From: an uncultured Geobacteraceae bacterium
GTDB taxonomy: Bacteria > Desulfobacterota > Desulfuromonadia > Geobacterales > Pseudopelobacteraceae
Assembly: GCA_903876875.1 (NCBI GenBank)
Contig: CAIRBT010000022.1
Location: 1-32,125, forward strand
Direction: 5' to 3'
DNA: 32,125 nt
Under the pieces are notes generated by a model, which saw only the letters and a list, made by a program, of their open reading frames with translations, did not search any database and was not told the DNA's origin. The translations under genes and the position numbers were made by a program. This document shows, piece by piece, positions 8,718 to 18,745 of this stretch (position 1 is the first letter of the stretch; the number at the start of each line of letters is the position of its first letter).

Positions 8718-11700
8718 ATCGTTTCTCCTCTTTTAATGCCGTACCCCGGTAAATCTTTGGCACACTCAGAGAGTGCCAACCGGAGCCGTGAGCCGGTGAC
8801 CGGCTTCATCTCATGTTTCAATTCTCCAAAATCACCGGAATGACGCTGTTCTTCAGCTATTTCATAGGCGGATAAGACAATTGCCGGCAGTGACCGGTTA
8901 TGGCTGTGTACCTGTTTCATCATGGCAAGTCCGTCCATCACCGGCATCTTGATATCGGTGATAATAATATCCGGATGGTACTCATGGTAGGCGGCCAAAC
9001 CTTCTGCTCCATCTTTTGCCGTTATCAGGGTTCCGACCATTCGGGAGAGAAACTGACTGTACTGATCCCGTGTCACGTCGTCATCCTCAACATACAGCAC
9101 GGTCAACCCCTTCAGCCGATCCGGGTGATCCATATCGATTTCAATGGTCTTGCTCCGTAAGGGGTGAGCTGCCGGTGACAGCCATTTAACGAGAAGTGCC
9201 GCAATAACGTCCTTTTTGACCGGCTTGGAAATAAAATCATCCATCCCCAGATCAAGACATTTGTCACGGTCCTCTTTCATGGCATTGGCGGTCATGGCAA
9301 TGATCGGCACGTCGTGATTCAAGACCGTGGAGCTTTGATCCCTGATCACCACCGTGGCTTCAAAACCATCCATGATCGGCATCAGGCAATCCATCAGCAC
9401 CAGATCATAGGTAACCCTGCTGAGTGCGGCCACCGCCTGCTGACCATCGGCCACCGTATCGACGGTATAGCCGAGGGTTTTCAGCATATGCAGTGCCACT
9501 TTCTGATTGATGATATTATCTTCTGCCAGCAGAATGCGTACCGAAAGGTCACCAATTTTTTGAGCAGAGGGGGAAAGAGTTCCCTGACTCTGCTCCAACG
9601 TGGTCTGCCTGGCTTTCCCCTCGTCCGTCGTCTGTTTTGTAAGACGGGCGGTAAACCAGAACGTGGAGCCCCTTCCCTCTTCGCTGACAACCCCGATCTC
9701 CCCCCCCATGAGGCCAACCAGCTGTTTGCAGATAGACAACCCCAAACCGGTTCCCCCGTATTTACGGGTGGTGGAGGCATCGACCTGGGTAAACGGGGCA
9801 AAAATCGCAGCACGGCGGGATTCCGGTATGCCGATGCCGGTGTCCTCAATGGCAAACCTGACGATTGCTGTACCTTGGTGCTCCGACTCCAGCGAGACAT
9901 GCACGGTAACGGAGCCCTGCTCGGTGAACTTGAGGGCATTGCCGACCAGGTTGGTGATCACCTGTCGGATCCTCCCCGGATCCCCTTGCACGCTGCACGG
10001 TACGGCCGAATCAATGCGATAGGTCAGATCCAGCCCCGATTCAGCAGCCCGATAGGCTAAAAGCCGGTTGATATCATCCAGTATCTGCAGCACATTAAAA
10101 TCAATCTGTTCTAATTCCAGCTTTCCCGACTCAATTTTCGAAAAATCAAGAATATCGTTAATCAGTGCCAGCAGACATTCACCACTTCTGCTGACTATCT
10201 CGGCGTATTCACGCTGTTCCCTGGTCAATGCACTCTCCAGCAGGATACTGGACATGCCAATGATGCCATTCATGGGGGTACGAATTTCATGGCTCATGTT
10301 AGCAAGGAATTCACTTTTAGCCCGATTGGCCACATCGGCCTGTTCTTTCGCAACAATAAGTTTTTCGGTCAGGGCCTTCTTATCCGTCACGTCTTCTTTG
10401 ACCGCCACAAAATGGGTAATGGCACCGGTTTCATCCTTAATGCCGGAAATTGCCGCATGCTCGTAATAGATGGTGCCATCTTTCCGTTTATTGACAAGCT
10501 CCCCCTCCCAGGTGCCACCGGAACGGAGTGCCGACCATAACGCCCGGTACGTTTCAGGCGGGGTGATGCCGGACTTGAACATGCTCGGCCGGTGACCGAT
10601 AATTTCTTCAACAGCGTAGCCGGAAATGGTGGCATACATCGGGTTCACATACTCAATAATCTCATCTTTATCGGCAATCAGCACGGCGGAGGCAGAATAT
10701 TCGACGGCCCGTGCCAACTTGCGCATCATGATTTCCGACTCCCTGCGAGGGGTAATGTCCTCGTGGGATATGACGGCGTAGGGGACACCATTCACCTGGA
10801 ACGGGCTGGCCTTACAGGCAAACCAAAAATCCTTTGAAGGGGTCGAGCAGAAATATTCCCTCACGAATTCAGGTAAGGTACCCTGGAGGACAGCAGAAAT
10901 TCCGTTGGTGAACTCGCTGATCTGTGGATCCGGCTCTCCGGCAAGCGGCTGGCAGGCAAAGAAATAGTTGGCTCCCACACCGGTATGCTCGACTATCCCG
11001 TTATTATCTTCACTAAAGGTCTGCCACGCCCCGTTTGTGGTGATGATAGTCCCCTTTTCATTAATAACACAGATATGGGCATTGATGCCGTCCAGGGTGG
11101 ATTTATAGAATTTTTCCTGTGCTATCAGGTGCTCTTCGGCTTTTTTTAATGCGGTGATGTCGGTGACCAGTACGAAAAAACCGGTGGTGCGGTTTCCGTC
11201 ACTAACCGGAATATAATTTGCCCAGGTATAGCCGGTACTGCCGTCTGCCTTGGTGATGGTACGTTCAAAATGTTGTTGTTCCCCCCGCAAGGCGGCCCTG
11301 ATATACGGCTCGTTTTTCGCAAAGAGCGACTCTCCCTGCATCTCACGAATATGGATCCCTTTCATCTCTTCAGCAGTTTTACCAAACCACTCCTTATAGG
11401 CGTGATTGGCAAATTGACAGCGGAGATTACCATCCCAATAGCCGACCATTCCCGGCAGTACGTCGATCAGTTTCCGGATAAAAGCTTCACTCTCTTCAAC
11501 GGCTGCCGCCATGGCCTGTCGCTCTTTTTCGGCCTGTTTCTGCTGGAGACCACTATTGTACAGCCTGTTCTCATAGCGTTTTAACTCAAGAAACACCCGT
11601 ACTTTTGCCTGCAGTACGGCCGGGTTAAACGGCTTGGTCAGACAGTCAACCGCACCGGTGGTATACCCTTTATAAATACTTTCAATATCGTTGAAGTAGG

Positions 11701-12004
11701 CCGAAAGAAAAATGATCGGCATGTGGCGCAGCCGCTCCTGGCTCCGAATTAACAGTGCCAATTCATAACCATCCATGCCCGGCATCTGCACATCCAGAAT
11801 CGCCAGGGCCGGTGCCTCTGCTTCCGCCATCAGTATTTCCAGTGCCGCGTCACCACTTTCGGCGAGGAGCAATTCGGCACCCGCCTGTTCCAGAGCGGTC
11901 TGGATGACATATAAATTGCCCGGCACGTCATCAACGACAAGTATTTTACACGAATCCACATCGACAGGTTGTGGCACGCTCGTCCGCTTGAATGGAGCTG
12001 TCAT
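8714..12004 (-). CDS. REC-PAS(3)-HisKA-HATPase-REC-REC hybrid histidine kinase
   Basis: This is a 1096-residue soluble hybrid kinase, numbered from the ATG at 12004. An N-terminal receiver covers 18-138 (D71, [10 protein letters not shown]). Three PAS domains lie at about 175-295, 305-420 and 430-545. HisKA carries H572 ([12 protein letters not shown]). The HATPase is complete ([24 protein letters not shown]). Two tandem receivers follow with D872 ([11 protein letters not shown]) and D1017 ([11 protein letters not shown]). The frame is open to 12070, but the ATG at 12004 is preferred: AGGGAG lies 9 nt upstream, there is no overlap with the previous gene (13-nt gap), and D71 then aligns with the paralogue at 757. 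The C-terminal half is a close paralogue of the upstream CheB-CheR protein, whose ATPase domain is missing; heterodimers are conceivable. Its stop overlaps the PYP start by 4 nt. Confidence 0.92.
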   Translation of the reverse strand: MTAPFKRTSVPQPVDVDSCKILVVDDVPGNLYVIQTALEQAGAELLLAESGDAALEILMAEAEAPALAILDVQMPGMDGYELALLIRSQERLRHMPIIFLSAYFNDIESIYKGYTTGAVDCLTKPFNPAVLQAKVRVFLELKRYENRLYNSGLQQKQAEKERQAMAAAVEESEAFIRKLIDVLPGMVGYWDGNLRCQFANHAYKEWFGKTAEEMKGIHIREMQGESLFAKNEPYIRAALRGEQQHFERTITKADGSTGYTWANYIPVSDGNRTTGFFVLVTDITALKKAEEHLIAQEKFYKSTLDGINAHICVINEKGTIITTNGAWQTFSEDNNGIVEHTGVGANYFFACQPLAGEPDPQISEFTNGISAVLQGTLPEFVREYFCSTPSKDFWFACKASPFQVNGVPYAVISHEDITPRRESEIMMRKLARAVEYSASAVLIADKDEIIEYVNPMYATISGYAVEEIIGHRPSMFKSGITPPETYRALWSALRSGGTWEGELVNKRKDGTIYYEHAAISGIKDETGAITHFVAVKEDVTDKKALTEKLIVAKEQADVANRAKSEFLANMSHEIRTPMNGIIGMSSILLESALTREQREYAEIVSRSGECLLALINDILDFSKIESGKLELEQIDFNVLQILDDINRLLAYRAAESGLDLTYRIDSAVPCSVQGDPGRIRQVITNLVGNALKFTEQGSVTVHVSLESEHQGTAIVRFAIEDTGIGIPESRRAAIFAPFTQVDASTTRKYGGTGLGLSICKQLVGLMGGEIGVVSEEGRGSTFWFTARLTKQTTDEGKARQTTLEQSQGTLSPSAQKIGDLSVRILLAEDNIINQKVALHMLKTLGYTVDTVADGQQAVAALSRVTYDLVLMDCLMPIMDGFEATVVIRDQSSTVLNHDVPIIAMTANAMKEDRDKCLDLGMDDFISKPVKKDVIAALLVKWLSPAAHPLRSKTIEIDMDHPDRLKGLTVLYVEDDDVTRDQYSQFLSRMVGTLITAKDGAEGLAAYHEYHPDIIITDIKMPVMDGLAMMKQVHSHNRSLPAIVLSAYEIAEEQRHSGDFGELKHEMKPVTGSRLRLALSECAKDLPGYGIKRGETI

Positions 12005-12017
12005 AGTCACCATCTCC

Positions 12018-15000
12018 CTAGCCCGGTAACCCGCTCGTACATTCCAACAAAGCCATTTTAAGCTTTGCACCCGAAACCGGCTTTATCTCATGCCTGATCT
12101 CACCAAGCTCTTCGGCTTGTCCCGTATCCTGGCCGATTTCAAAGGCGGACAGGACGATGGCCGGCAGTGATTTGTTATAACTGCGGACTTCACGTATCAT
12201 GGTCAGACCGTCCATGGTCGGCATGGCGATATCGGTGATAATGACATCCGGATGGTGTTCGTGATAGGCGGCCAAACCTTCTTCGCCATCTTTGGCGGTT
12301 ATTAAGGTACCGACCATCCGGGAGAGGAACTGGCTGTATTGGAAGCGGGTCTCATCATCGTCTTCCACATACAGTACCGTAAGATTTTTGAGGCGCGCCA
12401 GATCCTGCTTACCCACATCAATGGTTTTATTACGTAACGGATGTACCGATGGTGACAGCCATTTTTCGATGACAGCGGCAAGTTCATCCTTTTTGACCGG
12501 CTTTGAAATATAGTCATTCATCCCGGTGTTGAGACATTTATCACGGTCTTCCTTCAGCGCATTGGCGGTCATGGCGATGATTGGTACGTCGTGATTCAAA
12601 ACAGCGGAGCTGTGATCCCTGATAACGCGAGTAGCTTCAAAACCGTTCATGATCGGCATCATGCAATCCATCAGCACGACATCATATTTGACGCTGGACA
12701 GTGCCTCTACCGCCTGTTGCCCATCGTCTACCGTGTCAACAGCGTAGCCGAGTGTTTTCAGCATATGCAGAGCGACCTTCTGGTTGATGGCGTTATCCTC
12801 CACCAAAAGCAGACGTGCGGTAAGGTCGGATATCTTTTTAGCCGAGCGCAGAATGCCTTCCTTGGATCGTTCGATTTCCTCCTGCCGGGCTTTCAAGGCT
12901 TCGGCACACTGTGTTTCAAAACGAACCGTAAACCAGAAGGTGGAACCGGTATCCACTACGCTGTTGCCCGACTCTATTTTAGAGAAATCGAGGATATCGT
13001 TAATTAAGACCAGCAGATGTTCGCCACTTCTGCTGACAATCTGGGCATATTCACGCTGCTCCGGGGTCAGGGAGCTTTCCAGCAGGATGCTGGACATGCC
13101 TATCACACCATTCATGGGGGTGCGGATTTCATGGCTCATGTTAGCTAGAAACTCACTCTTGGCCCGGTTGGCCGCCTCGGCCTCTTCCGTCTTATGTGCC
13201 AGAGTAGCGTTGAGCTGTTCAAGCATGATTTGCGCCTGCTTGAGTTCAGTAACATCGGATAATAACACAAAAAAGCCAGTGACCTGACCATCAATGATGT
13301 CAGGAATATAGTGACCCCACATATACCCGGTGCTGCCATCGGCCTTGGTAGTGGTTCGTTCAAATTGCTGGTAGTGCCCCTGCAGTACGGCGGTAATGAA
13401 TGGTTCGTTCTTGTTGAAAAGGTCGTCTCCCAACAACTCACGGATGTGTATACCCCGAACCTGCTCCATGGACTTACCGAACCAATGCTGATAGGCATTA
13501 TTGGCAAAGCAACAGCGTAAATTGCTATCCCAATAACCAACCAAGCCAGGAATATTATCGGCCATATTCTTGAGAAACCGCTCATTCTTCTCAACGTTCA
13601 GAGCTAATTTTTTTTGTGTGGTAATATCCGTGTGGGAAATGACCGCACTATACCCCTGTTCATCAATGATGGCGGTCACCGTACAGAGGTACCACCGTTC
13701 CACCTCCGCTCCATGGCACGGATACTCTACGGAGTACATTGACAGTGTACCGTCAAGCACCGCCGTCAGGTTTTTGGTGAAGTCGGCCACCAAGGGATCG
13801 CCCACGGCTTTATTCAGCACAGCAAAATAATTGTCTCCAATACGATAGCCACTGCCATCGGCTCCGTTGTCAACGGCAAAGCGTTCCCAGGCCTTATTGA
13901 TAGCCGTGATCTCCCCCGCACTGTTCACCACACAAATATTTTCATTCAGGCTGTCAAGAATGGAACAGGTGAAATGATGGGACTTTGCCAAATCTTTGGT
14001 CTGTGCCTGTACCATCTGCTCCAGCTCTTCGTTTGAGCGGAGAATGATCAGTTCTGCTTCCTTGCTATGGGTAACATCGGTAAACAGGATGACCACACCT
14101 TCGATGGTTCCCGAATCGGTCTTGTAGGGCAGAATACGGATTAAAATGTAGCGACTGCCGGAGGGAGTGGCATCCTCCTTTTCAATGGTGACCCCGGTGG
14201 TGAGCACGGTCCGGATATCATCCAGCATGCGCGATTGATCGGACAGATGGTAAGCGATATGGTCAATGGGGCGGCCGATATCATGGGGTACCAGACGGAA
14301 GAACCCGGACACCTCCGTATTAAATTTCCGGATGCAGAGGCGGCTGTCAATAAACACAATACCCACATCAATACTGGAGAGGAGATTTTCCAGGTCATAA
14401 TTAAGGTTAATCAGTTCGGTATTTTTTCGTTCAAATTCAGAATTGACGGTAAAAAGTTCTTCATTCACCGAATGCAATTCTTCATTGGTACTTTGCAACT
14501 CCTCATTGGCTGCCAGCATTTCCTCATTGGTAGCCTGTAACTCTTCGTTACTGGTCTGCAGCTCCTCATTGGTTGCCTGCAGGTTTTCTCTCGTCAGATT
14601 AAGGTCAAACTCCAGGTCAGAGATGTGCTGGCGATATAACAGATCTTCTTCAAAGGTAATGGCGGCAACACCACTTTGGGGTGGCGCCACGGGGAGCGGC
14701 TTGAACTCTTCCGAGGTAAAGCAGATGAAGTAATGGGTCATTTTAACCCGTTCATCATAGAGCGGTTCTGCGGTAACGGTAACTTTCACCGTCTGCTCTT
14801 CTCCGCAGAGTAATTGGAGACCACTCATGGCAGCAGGAGTATTGTCGCGCATCGCCCGTTGAATCGTGGTACTGACGGCCACATTCAATTCGGGTATCAG
14901 CAGGGAGGTGATTTCCACATGATTACGCCCCTGTGCCGGTCGCAGGTAGGGTTGAATATCGCCAAAATAATGCAGTACATTCTGGTTCGCATCCACCAGG

Positions 15001-16574
15001 ATACCGGCGGGAACGTACCGGGCAAGCAGCAGGTCATAGTCGTTCAACAGTTGCCGATCCAAATTTACCGAACGCGCCTGGGCCGGAACCATGCGTGTGG
15101 TGGCCTGAAACTGGGTCGGTGCCGGAGAGACCCGTATATCATGCTGGAGGCGTAACTCGCGTTTTTTACGGAACAGTTTGAGGCGGGATTCAAGCACTTC
15201 AAACTCGGTTGCCAGGGGACCAATCCCTTCGCTGCTGCCAAGGAACAGCACACCGGATACTTTCAAGGCATAATGAAAGAGTGCGATGATTTTATCCTGC
15301 ACTTCAGGTTCAAGATAAATGAGCATGTTGCGACAGCTGATCATGTCGATCTTGGTAAAGGGGGGATCACTAATGAGATTGTGGGGAGCAAAAACCACCA
15401 TACGCCGGATGTCCTGACTGAGGCGCCAGGAATCATCGAGCTGCCGCCGGAAAAAACGGGTGAGCCGGTCATTGGAAACATTCACCAATCGTTCACGATT
15501 GTAAACGCACGCGGCAGCAGTTTCGAGAGAACGTTTATGAATATCGGTGGCAAAGATGGTAATTTTCCCCATATATCCCGCACATTCGGCCGCCTCGGCA
15601 AAGATAATGGCAAGGGAATACGCCTCTTCGCCGGTGGCACAACAGGCGGACCAGATACGTAACTCATCGGTTTTCTGAGCGGAGGCGATTAATTCCGGTA
15701 CAATTATTTTGGCCAGATAGTCAAAGGCTTCCGGATCACGGAAGAACTCGGTGACACCGATCAAGAGATCCCGATAGAGGGCGTCCAGCTCTTCAAAATC
15801 ACCGGCCAGGATGGAAACATAGTCTTCAGTCGTCGAAAGGGATTTAAGCTCAATTCTCCTTCTGATGCGTCTCCCCACGGTGGTTGATTTATATTTGGCA
15901 AAATCCACATTAAAGCCCCGCCTCAGCAGGGCAAATATTTCGGCATACTCCCCATCTTCCGGAAAGACCTCTACCGTGTGGGATACTTTTGAGCGAACCG
16001 CCTTGGGATCTTTGCAATATTCGGTGAGAATTTTTGGCATCCGTTCCGGCGGCAGCTGAAAATCAAAATGGCCGCTGGCGATTGCGTTACGCGGCATGCC
16101 ATCAAACTGAGCCGAATCCGGTGACTGTACCAACACCAGCCCACCCGCATCATAGATGGAACGTATCCCCCGGGATCCATCGGAGCCGGTGCCTGAGAGC
16201 ACAATGGCAATTGCCCGATTGCCAATCTCTGAGGCAAGGGAATGAAAAAAAGCATCAATGACCAGCTCCATAGGCTCACTGGTCGGCTTCTGTTTCAGAG
16301 TTATCCGCCCCGCTTTCACGCCAATGTGCAGGCGGGGTGGTGAGAGGTAGATGACATTGGGCTTCAGCTCAAGATTGTCCTTGGCCTGAACAATTGACAT
16401 GGAGGTGTGCCGTGCCAGCAGGTCATCCATGAGACTTTTGAAGTCAGGTGACAGGTGCTGAACCACCACAAACGCCATGCCACTGTCAACCGGCATCACT
16501 GAAAAGAATTGCTCAAGGGCTTTTAAGCCGCCCGCAGAGGCACCAAGGGCAACTATAATGAGATGTGAGTCCAT
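12018..16574 (-). CDS. CheB-CheR-PAS hybrid histidine kinase-like protein lacking the HATPase domain
   Basis: This is a 1518-residue fusion. The CheB methylesterase domain (1-190) has its triad S13 (GASAGGL), H40 (VQHLSPD) and D132 (GTGSDGS), with no regulatory receiver in front. The CheR domain (about 215-480) has a Cys at 311 where the SAM-binding motif normally reads SAGCATGEE. A long coiled coil of ATNEELQ-type repeats spans about 650-715. Three PAS domains follow (about 720-830, 865-980, 990-1110). HisKA carries H1148 ([12 protein letters not shown]). Immediately after DFSKIESG (about 1203) the chain jumps in frame to STFWFTVRF, the end of an HATPase domain. About 145 residues present in the adjacent paralogue, including all N and G boxes, are missing. 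Two receivers follow (D1303, D1448). It cannot bind ATP for autophosphorylation, but could be phosphorylated in trans or act as a scaffold. A GGAGG precedes the ATG. Confidence 0.9.
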   Translation of the reverse strand: MDSHLIIVALGASAGGLKALEQFFSVMPVDSGMAFVVVQHLSPDFKSLMDDLLARHTSMSIVQAKDNLELKPNVIYLSPPRLHIGVKAGRITLKQKPTSEPMELVIDAFFHSLASEIGNRAIAIVLSGTGSDGSRGIRSIYDAGGLVLVQSPDSAQFDGMPRNAIASGHFDFQLPPERMPKILTEYCKDPKAVRSKVSHTVEVFPEDGEYAEIFALLRRGFNVDFAKYKSTTVGRRIRRRIELKSLSTTEDYVSILAGDFEELDALYRDLLIGVTEFFRDPEAFDYLAKIIVPELIASAQKTDELRIWSACCATGEEAYSLAIIFAEAAECAGYMGKITIFATDIHKRSLETAAACVYNRERLVNVSNDRLTRFFRRQLDDSWRLSQDIRRMVVFAPHNLISDPPFTKIDMISCRNMLIYLEPEVQDKIIALFHYALKVSGVLFLGSSEGIGPLATEFEVLESRLKLFRKKRELRLQHDIRVSPAPTQFQATTRMVPAQARSVNLDRQLLNDYDLLLARYVPAGILVDANQNVLHYFGDIQPYLRPAQGRNHVEITSLLIPELNVAVSTTIQRAMRDNTPAAMSGLQLLCGEEQTVKVTVTAEPLYDERVKMTHYFICFTSEEFKPLPVAPPQSGVAAITFEEDLLYRQHISDLEFDLNLTRENLQATNEELQTSNEELQATNEEMLAANEELQSTNEELHSVNEELFTVNSEFERKNTELINLNYDLENLLSSIDVGIVFIDSRLCIRKFNTEVSGFFRLVPHDIGRPIDHIAYHLSDQSRMLDDIRTVLTTGVTIEKEDATPSGSRYILIRILPYKTDSGTIEGVVILFTDVTHSKEAELIILRSNEELEQMVQAQTKDLAKSHHFTCSILDSLNENICVVNSAGEITAINKAWERFAVDNGADGSGYRIGDNYFAVLNKAVGDPLVADFTKNLTAVLDGTLSMYSVEYPCHGAEVERWYLCTVTAIIDEQGYSAVISHTDITTQKKLALNVEKNERFLKNMADNIPGLVGYWDSNLRCCFANNAYQHWFGKSMEQVRGIHIRELLGDDLFNKNEPFITAVLQGHYQQFERTTTKADGSTGYMWGHYIPDIIDGQVTGFFVLLSDVTELKQAQIMLEQLNATLAHKTEEAEAANRAKSEFLANMSHEIRTPMNGVIGMSSILLESSLTPEQREYAQIVSRSGEHLLVLINDILDFSKIESGNSVVDTGSTFWFTVRFETQCAEALKARQEEIERSKEGILRSAKKISDLTARLLLVEDNAINQKVALHMLKTLGYAVDTVDDGQQAVEALSSVKYDVVLMDCMMPIMNGFEATRVIRDHSSAVLNHDVPIIAMTANALKEDRDKCLNTGMNDYISKPVKKDELAAVIEKWLSPSVHPLRNKTIDVGKQDLARLKNLTVLYVEDDDETRFQYSQFLSRMVGTLITAKDGEEGLAAYHEHHPDVIITDIAMPTMDGLTMIREVRSYNKSLPAIVLSAFEIGQDTGQAEELGEIRHEIKPVSGAKLKMALLECTSGLPG

Positions 16575-16610
16575 AACTCCTCCGTAGCTACAACGTTATC
16601 TTACGGTATA

Positions 16611-17288
16611 TTAACTGCGTACTACCGCCGGTAACTCTTCCCATATCTGGCGGGCACAGGCAACGGTACTCTCTGCATCTTCTTCATGGGCATCCGCTCC
16701 GATCTCTTTCCAGAGACCGGGAGTGGTATTCATGGCAAAACCACCAACAAAAACCGCCGGTGGTGGAGTCATATGAGCTTCACGTATTTTGGTAATAATG
16801 TGACGAGCCGCTTCGACATTGGTCAGCATCGTAATGGAAAGAGCCACTATATGGGGGCGATAGCGTGTTATCGCCGTCAAAATTACAGATACCGGCACGT
16901 TGGCACCCAGGTAACAGATTTCCCAGCCATCCTGTTCCAGCATATCGGCAAGGATCCAGGCACCAAGTTCATGGTATTCATTGGCAACGGTGGAAACAAC
17001 GATCCTCCCTTTTGACGGGATCGCACGGATAAACCGGGCGTTCAACGTCGAAAGCACCCTTCCCACCAGGGAGGAAGCCCGATGTTCCTGTGATTCGGTC
17101 AACGTCCCCCGTTCCCATCTCTCGCCTATATCATTCATGGATGGTTGAATAATATAGCGATGGAACTGACCGAACTGATCCGCCGAAGTCAAAGCAGCCG
17201 AGACCGCAAGGCAGGCGGGGAAATTCCCGGCAACTAACGCTTCAATAAAGCGCTCTTTCAGCAGAGTCCAATCAATCGGAGTGGTCAT
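16611..17288 (-). CDS. Stand-alone cobalamin-binding protein with CarH-type light-sensing motifs
   Basis: This 225-residue protein has a helical B12-binding-2 cap (about 8-88) and a Rossmann-like B12-binding domain (about 93-220). W58, nine residues and then E68-H69 reproduce the Wx9EH motif that shields adenosylcobalamin in CarH photoreceptors. E104-x-H106-x-x-G109 is the lower-axial His signature. Downstream IVALSIT (about 151-157) and VFVGGFAMN fit the nucleotide-tail pocket. There is no MerR-type DNA-binding domain, unlike CarH, so the output must be by protein contact, as proposed for AerR-like proteins. It sits second in the operon, 12 nt after the REC-PAS-PAS gene and 36 nt before the CheB-CheR gene. 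GAGAGGAG lies 6 nt before the ATG. It could instead be a corrinoid methyl-carrier protein, but no methyltransferase partner is adjacent. Light sensing is inferred from the motif. Confidence 0.85.
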   Translation of the reverse strand: MTTPIDWTLLKERFIEALVAGNFPACLAVSAALTSADQFGQFHRYIIQPSMNDIGERWERGTLTESQEHRASSLVGRVLSTLNARFIRAIPSKGRIVVSTVANEYHELGAWILADMLEQDGWEICYLGANVPVSVILTAITRYRPHIVALSITMLTNVEAARHIITKIREAHMTPPPAVFVGGFAMNTTPGLWKEIGADAHEEDAESTVACARQIWEELPAVVRS

Positions 17289-17300
17289 GTCCGGCTCCTC

Positions 17301-18503
17301 TCAAACGTCAACACCATCGGTTTCCCGATGTTTCGTCTCAGTACTATCAGTGACAAAGCCATGCCACTGAATACTGCCATCGGGCAGCTGTTCCGGCTGA
17401 GCCGTGCTCGTGAGCCAGCGAATCCCCTTCTTCGCACGTACGACCCGAAACTCGTGAATCAGGGGGCGAAAGGTGCGCGCCGACTCGGCAATTGCGGCAA
17501 CAAACATGCTGTAGTCTTCCGGGTGCAGCATGGTGAAAAAACTCGTAGCATCTTCCTCTACCTGCTTGGGCGTCAGATCGAAAATGTCCCGAATAGCATC
17601 GCTGGCGTAGGGAAAGCAGGAATTGCCGTCGGGAAATATACGGTACTGGAAAATCATCCCCGGCAGGTGACGCCCCAGCGACATCAGCAGATCATGGCTT
17701 TTGTGCAGCTGCTCCTCCAATTTTTTCCGCACTGTTATGTCGCGGATGATGCCAATGAGATGCCATGCCGATCCTGGGCGATGAACCGCCAACGACAATT
17801 CAATCGCAATATCCTGACCATCCTTTCGTACTACCGAAAGTTCAATTGTTTTGTTTTTGGGAGTATCCAGTCCAATGGAGAGAAAATGCCGGATAGCGGC
17901 GCGATACGTTGAGATGCAGTGGGGAGCCAGCAGATCACTGAATTTTCGCTCGGCAACTTCCGTCCTGTTGTAGCCGAGGAGATGTGACGCTGCCACATTC
18001 CACTGGGCTATCTGTTCCTGTGCATCAAGCATGAAACTGGCTTCGGCAGAGAACTCAAAGCACTGCCGAAACCGCTCTTCACTTTCCTGGAGCTGTCGTT
18101 CGACTCTCAAGCGATGGGCACAGGTGAGTAAGCTTTCAAATAACTGTTTAATACTCATGGGCTTGCGCACATACGTGTCAATATGAGCGTCAATGGCCCG
18201 TATCAGGTAATCGAGTCGCTCAAAGGCGGTCACCATGACTATTGGCACCGACCGATCCAGCACACGTATCTGTTCCGCCATGGTCAAACCATCCATGGTC
18301 GGCATTTGAATATCGGTAACGATTATGTCCGGCACCTGTGAGGTAAAAACATCCAGCCCCTCTGCACCATTACGTGCCGTGAGCAGCTTTGCACAATAAC
18401 GGGCGAGAACCGGAACAGTTGCCATAAAAAGATCATCTTCATCCTCAACATAGAGAATAGTGAGAGTTTTCAAGTAATTGCTGTCAATAATGTCTTTATT
18501 CAT
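17301..18503 (-). CDS. REC-PAS-PAS response regulator without kinase or DNA-binding output
   Basis: This is a 400-residue protein, first gene of the operon. Residues about 11-128 form a receiver (VEDEDD pocket, D64 in VTDIQMPTMDG, VRKPMS). Two PAS domains follow (about 150-265 and 275-390). The chain ends after the second PAS with no catalytic domain, so it may bind a kinase or the B12 protein rather than act on DNA. The frame stays open to 18608, but that start would overlap the predicted sigma-54 promoter. The ATG at 18503 gives MNKDIIDSNYLKTL, matching the start of the paralogue at 31516 (MDIDKSFLKTL), and is preferred. The Shine-Dalgarno there is modest (GGGAAGAGAG, several nt away). Confidence 0.88.
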   Translation of the reverse strand: MNKDIIDSNYLKTLTILYVEDEDDLFMATVPVLARYCAKLLTARNGAEGLDVFTSQVPDIIVTDIQMPTMDGLTMAEQIRVLDRSVPIVMVTAFERLDYLIRAIDAHIDTYVRKPMSIKQLFESLLTCAHRLRVERQLQESEERFRQCFEFSAEASFMLDAQEQIAQWNVAASHLLGYNRTEVAERKFSDLLAPHCISTYRAAIRHFLSIGLDTPKNKTIELSVVRKDGQDIAIELSLAVHRPGSAWHLIGIIRDITVRKKLEEQLHKSHDLLMSLGRHLPGMIFQYRIFPDGNSCFPYASDAIRDIFDLTPKQVEEDATSFFTMLHPEDYSMFVAAIAESARTFRPLIHEFRVVRAKKGIRWLTSTAQPEQLPDGSIQWHGFVTDSTETKHRETDGVDV

Positions 18504-18601
18504 AGGTTTCTCTCTTCCCACCCGTTTCACCGATACGTCTGCAACCAACTGTCTCGAATAAAAACAGAACGCACAAAAACGAGTATAAGTTTGGTTAAGT
18601 A

Positions 18602-18617
18602 TGCACATTAAGTGCCA
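18602..18617 (-). promoter_or_regulatory. Sigma-54 promoter of the 17-kb signalling operon
   Basis: The minus strand reads TGGCAC-TTAAT-GTGCA. The -24 element is perfect, the GG-N10-GC spacing is exact, and the -12 element matches 4 of 5 of TTGCW. A start site near 18591 would give a leader of about 88 nt before the ATG at 18503. The next gene upstream on the same strand encodes a sigma-54 activator, which supports the call. Confidence 0.72.
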
Positions 18618-18680
18618 TGTACAAGCGAGAACATAATACCCATTAATAATGATACTAAAATTTTACGGAACAAAAGATAT

Positions 18681-18721
18681 TGTTTGTATTTAAAACATTT
18701 TACAAGCAATATGCTTTAAAA
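18681..18721. promoter_or_regulatory. AT-rich dyads, candidate enhancer (UAS) for the sigma-54 activator
   Basis: Two inverted repeats lie here. TGTTT and AAACA are separated by 7 nt (18681-18697). A longer one (18698-18721) has outer arms TTTTA/TAAAA and inner arms AAGCA/TGCTT around ATA, with a one-base bulge. The longer dyad is centred near 18710, about 120 bp upstream of the predicted sigma-54 start site, a usual enhancer distance. No T tract or GC-rich stem suggests a terminator. The binding role is inferred. Confidence 0.42.
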
Positions 18722-18745
18722 TAAGACATAACCTGAAGGGAATAA

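Noticed and set aside
9314-10060. A 248-codon plus-strand frame opposite the kinase at 8714-12004
   Set aside because: It mirrors conserved minus-strand kinase motifs and has no recognisable domain or ribosome binding site.
14430-14620. Tandem nucleotide repeat resembling a minisatellite or CRISPR
   Set aside because: It encodes the ATNEELQ-type coiled-coil heptads typical of CheB-CheR-PAS fusions; it has no spacer structure.
18698-18721. Intrinsic terminator after the sigma-54 activator gene
   Set aside because: The stem is AT-rich with a bulge and has no T tract; its position relative to the sigma-54 promoter fits an enhancer better.
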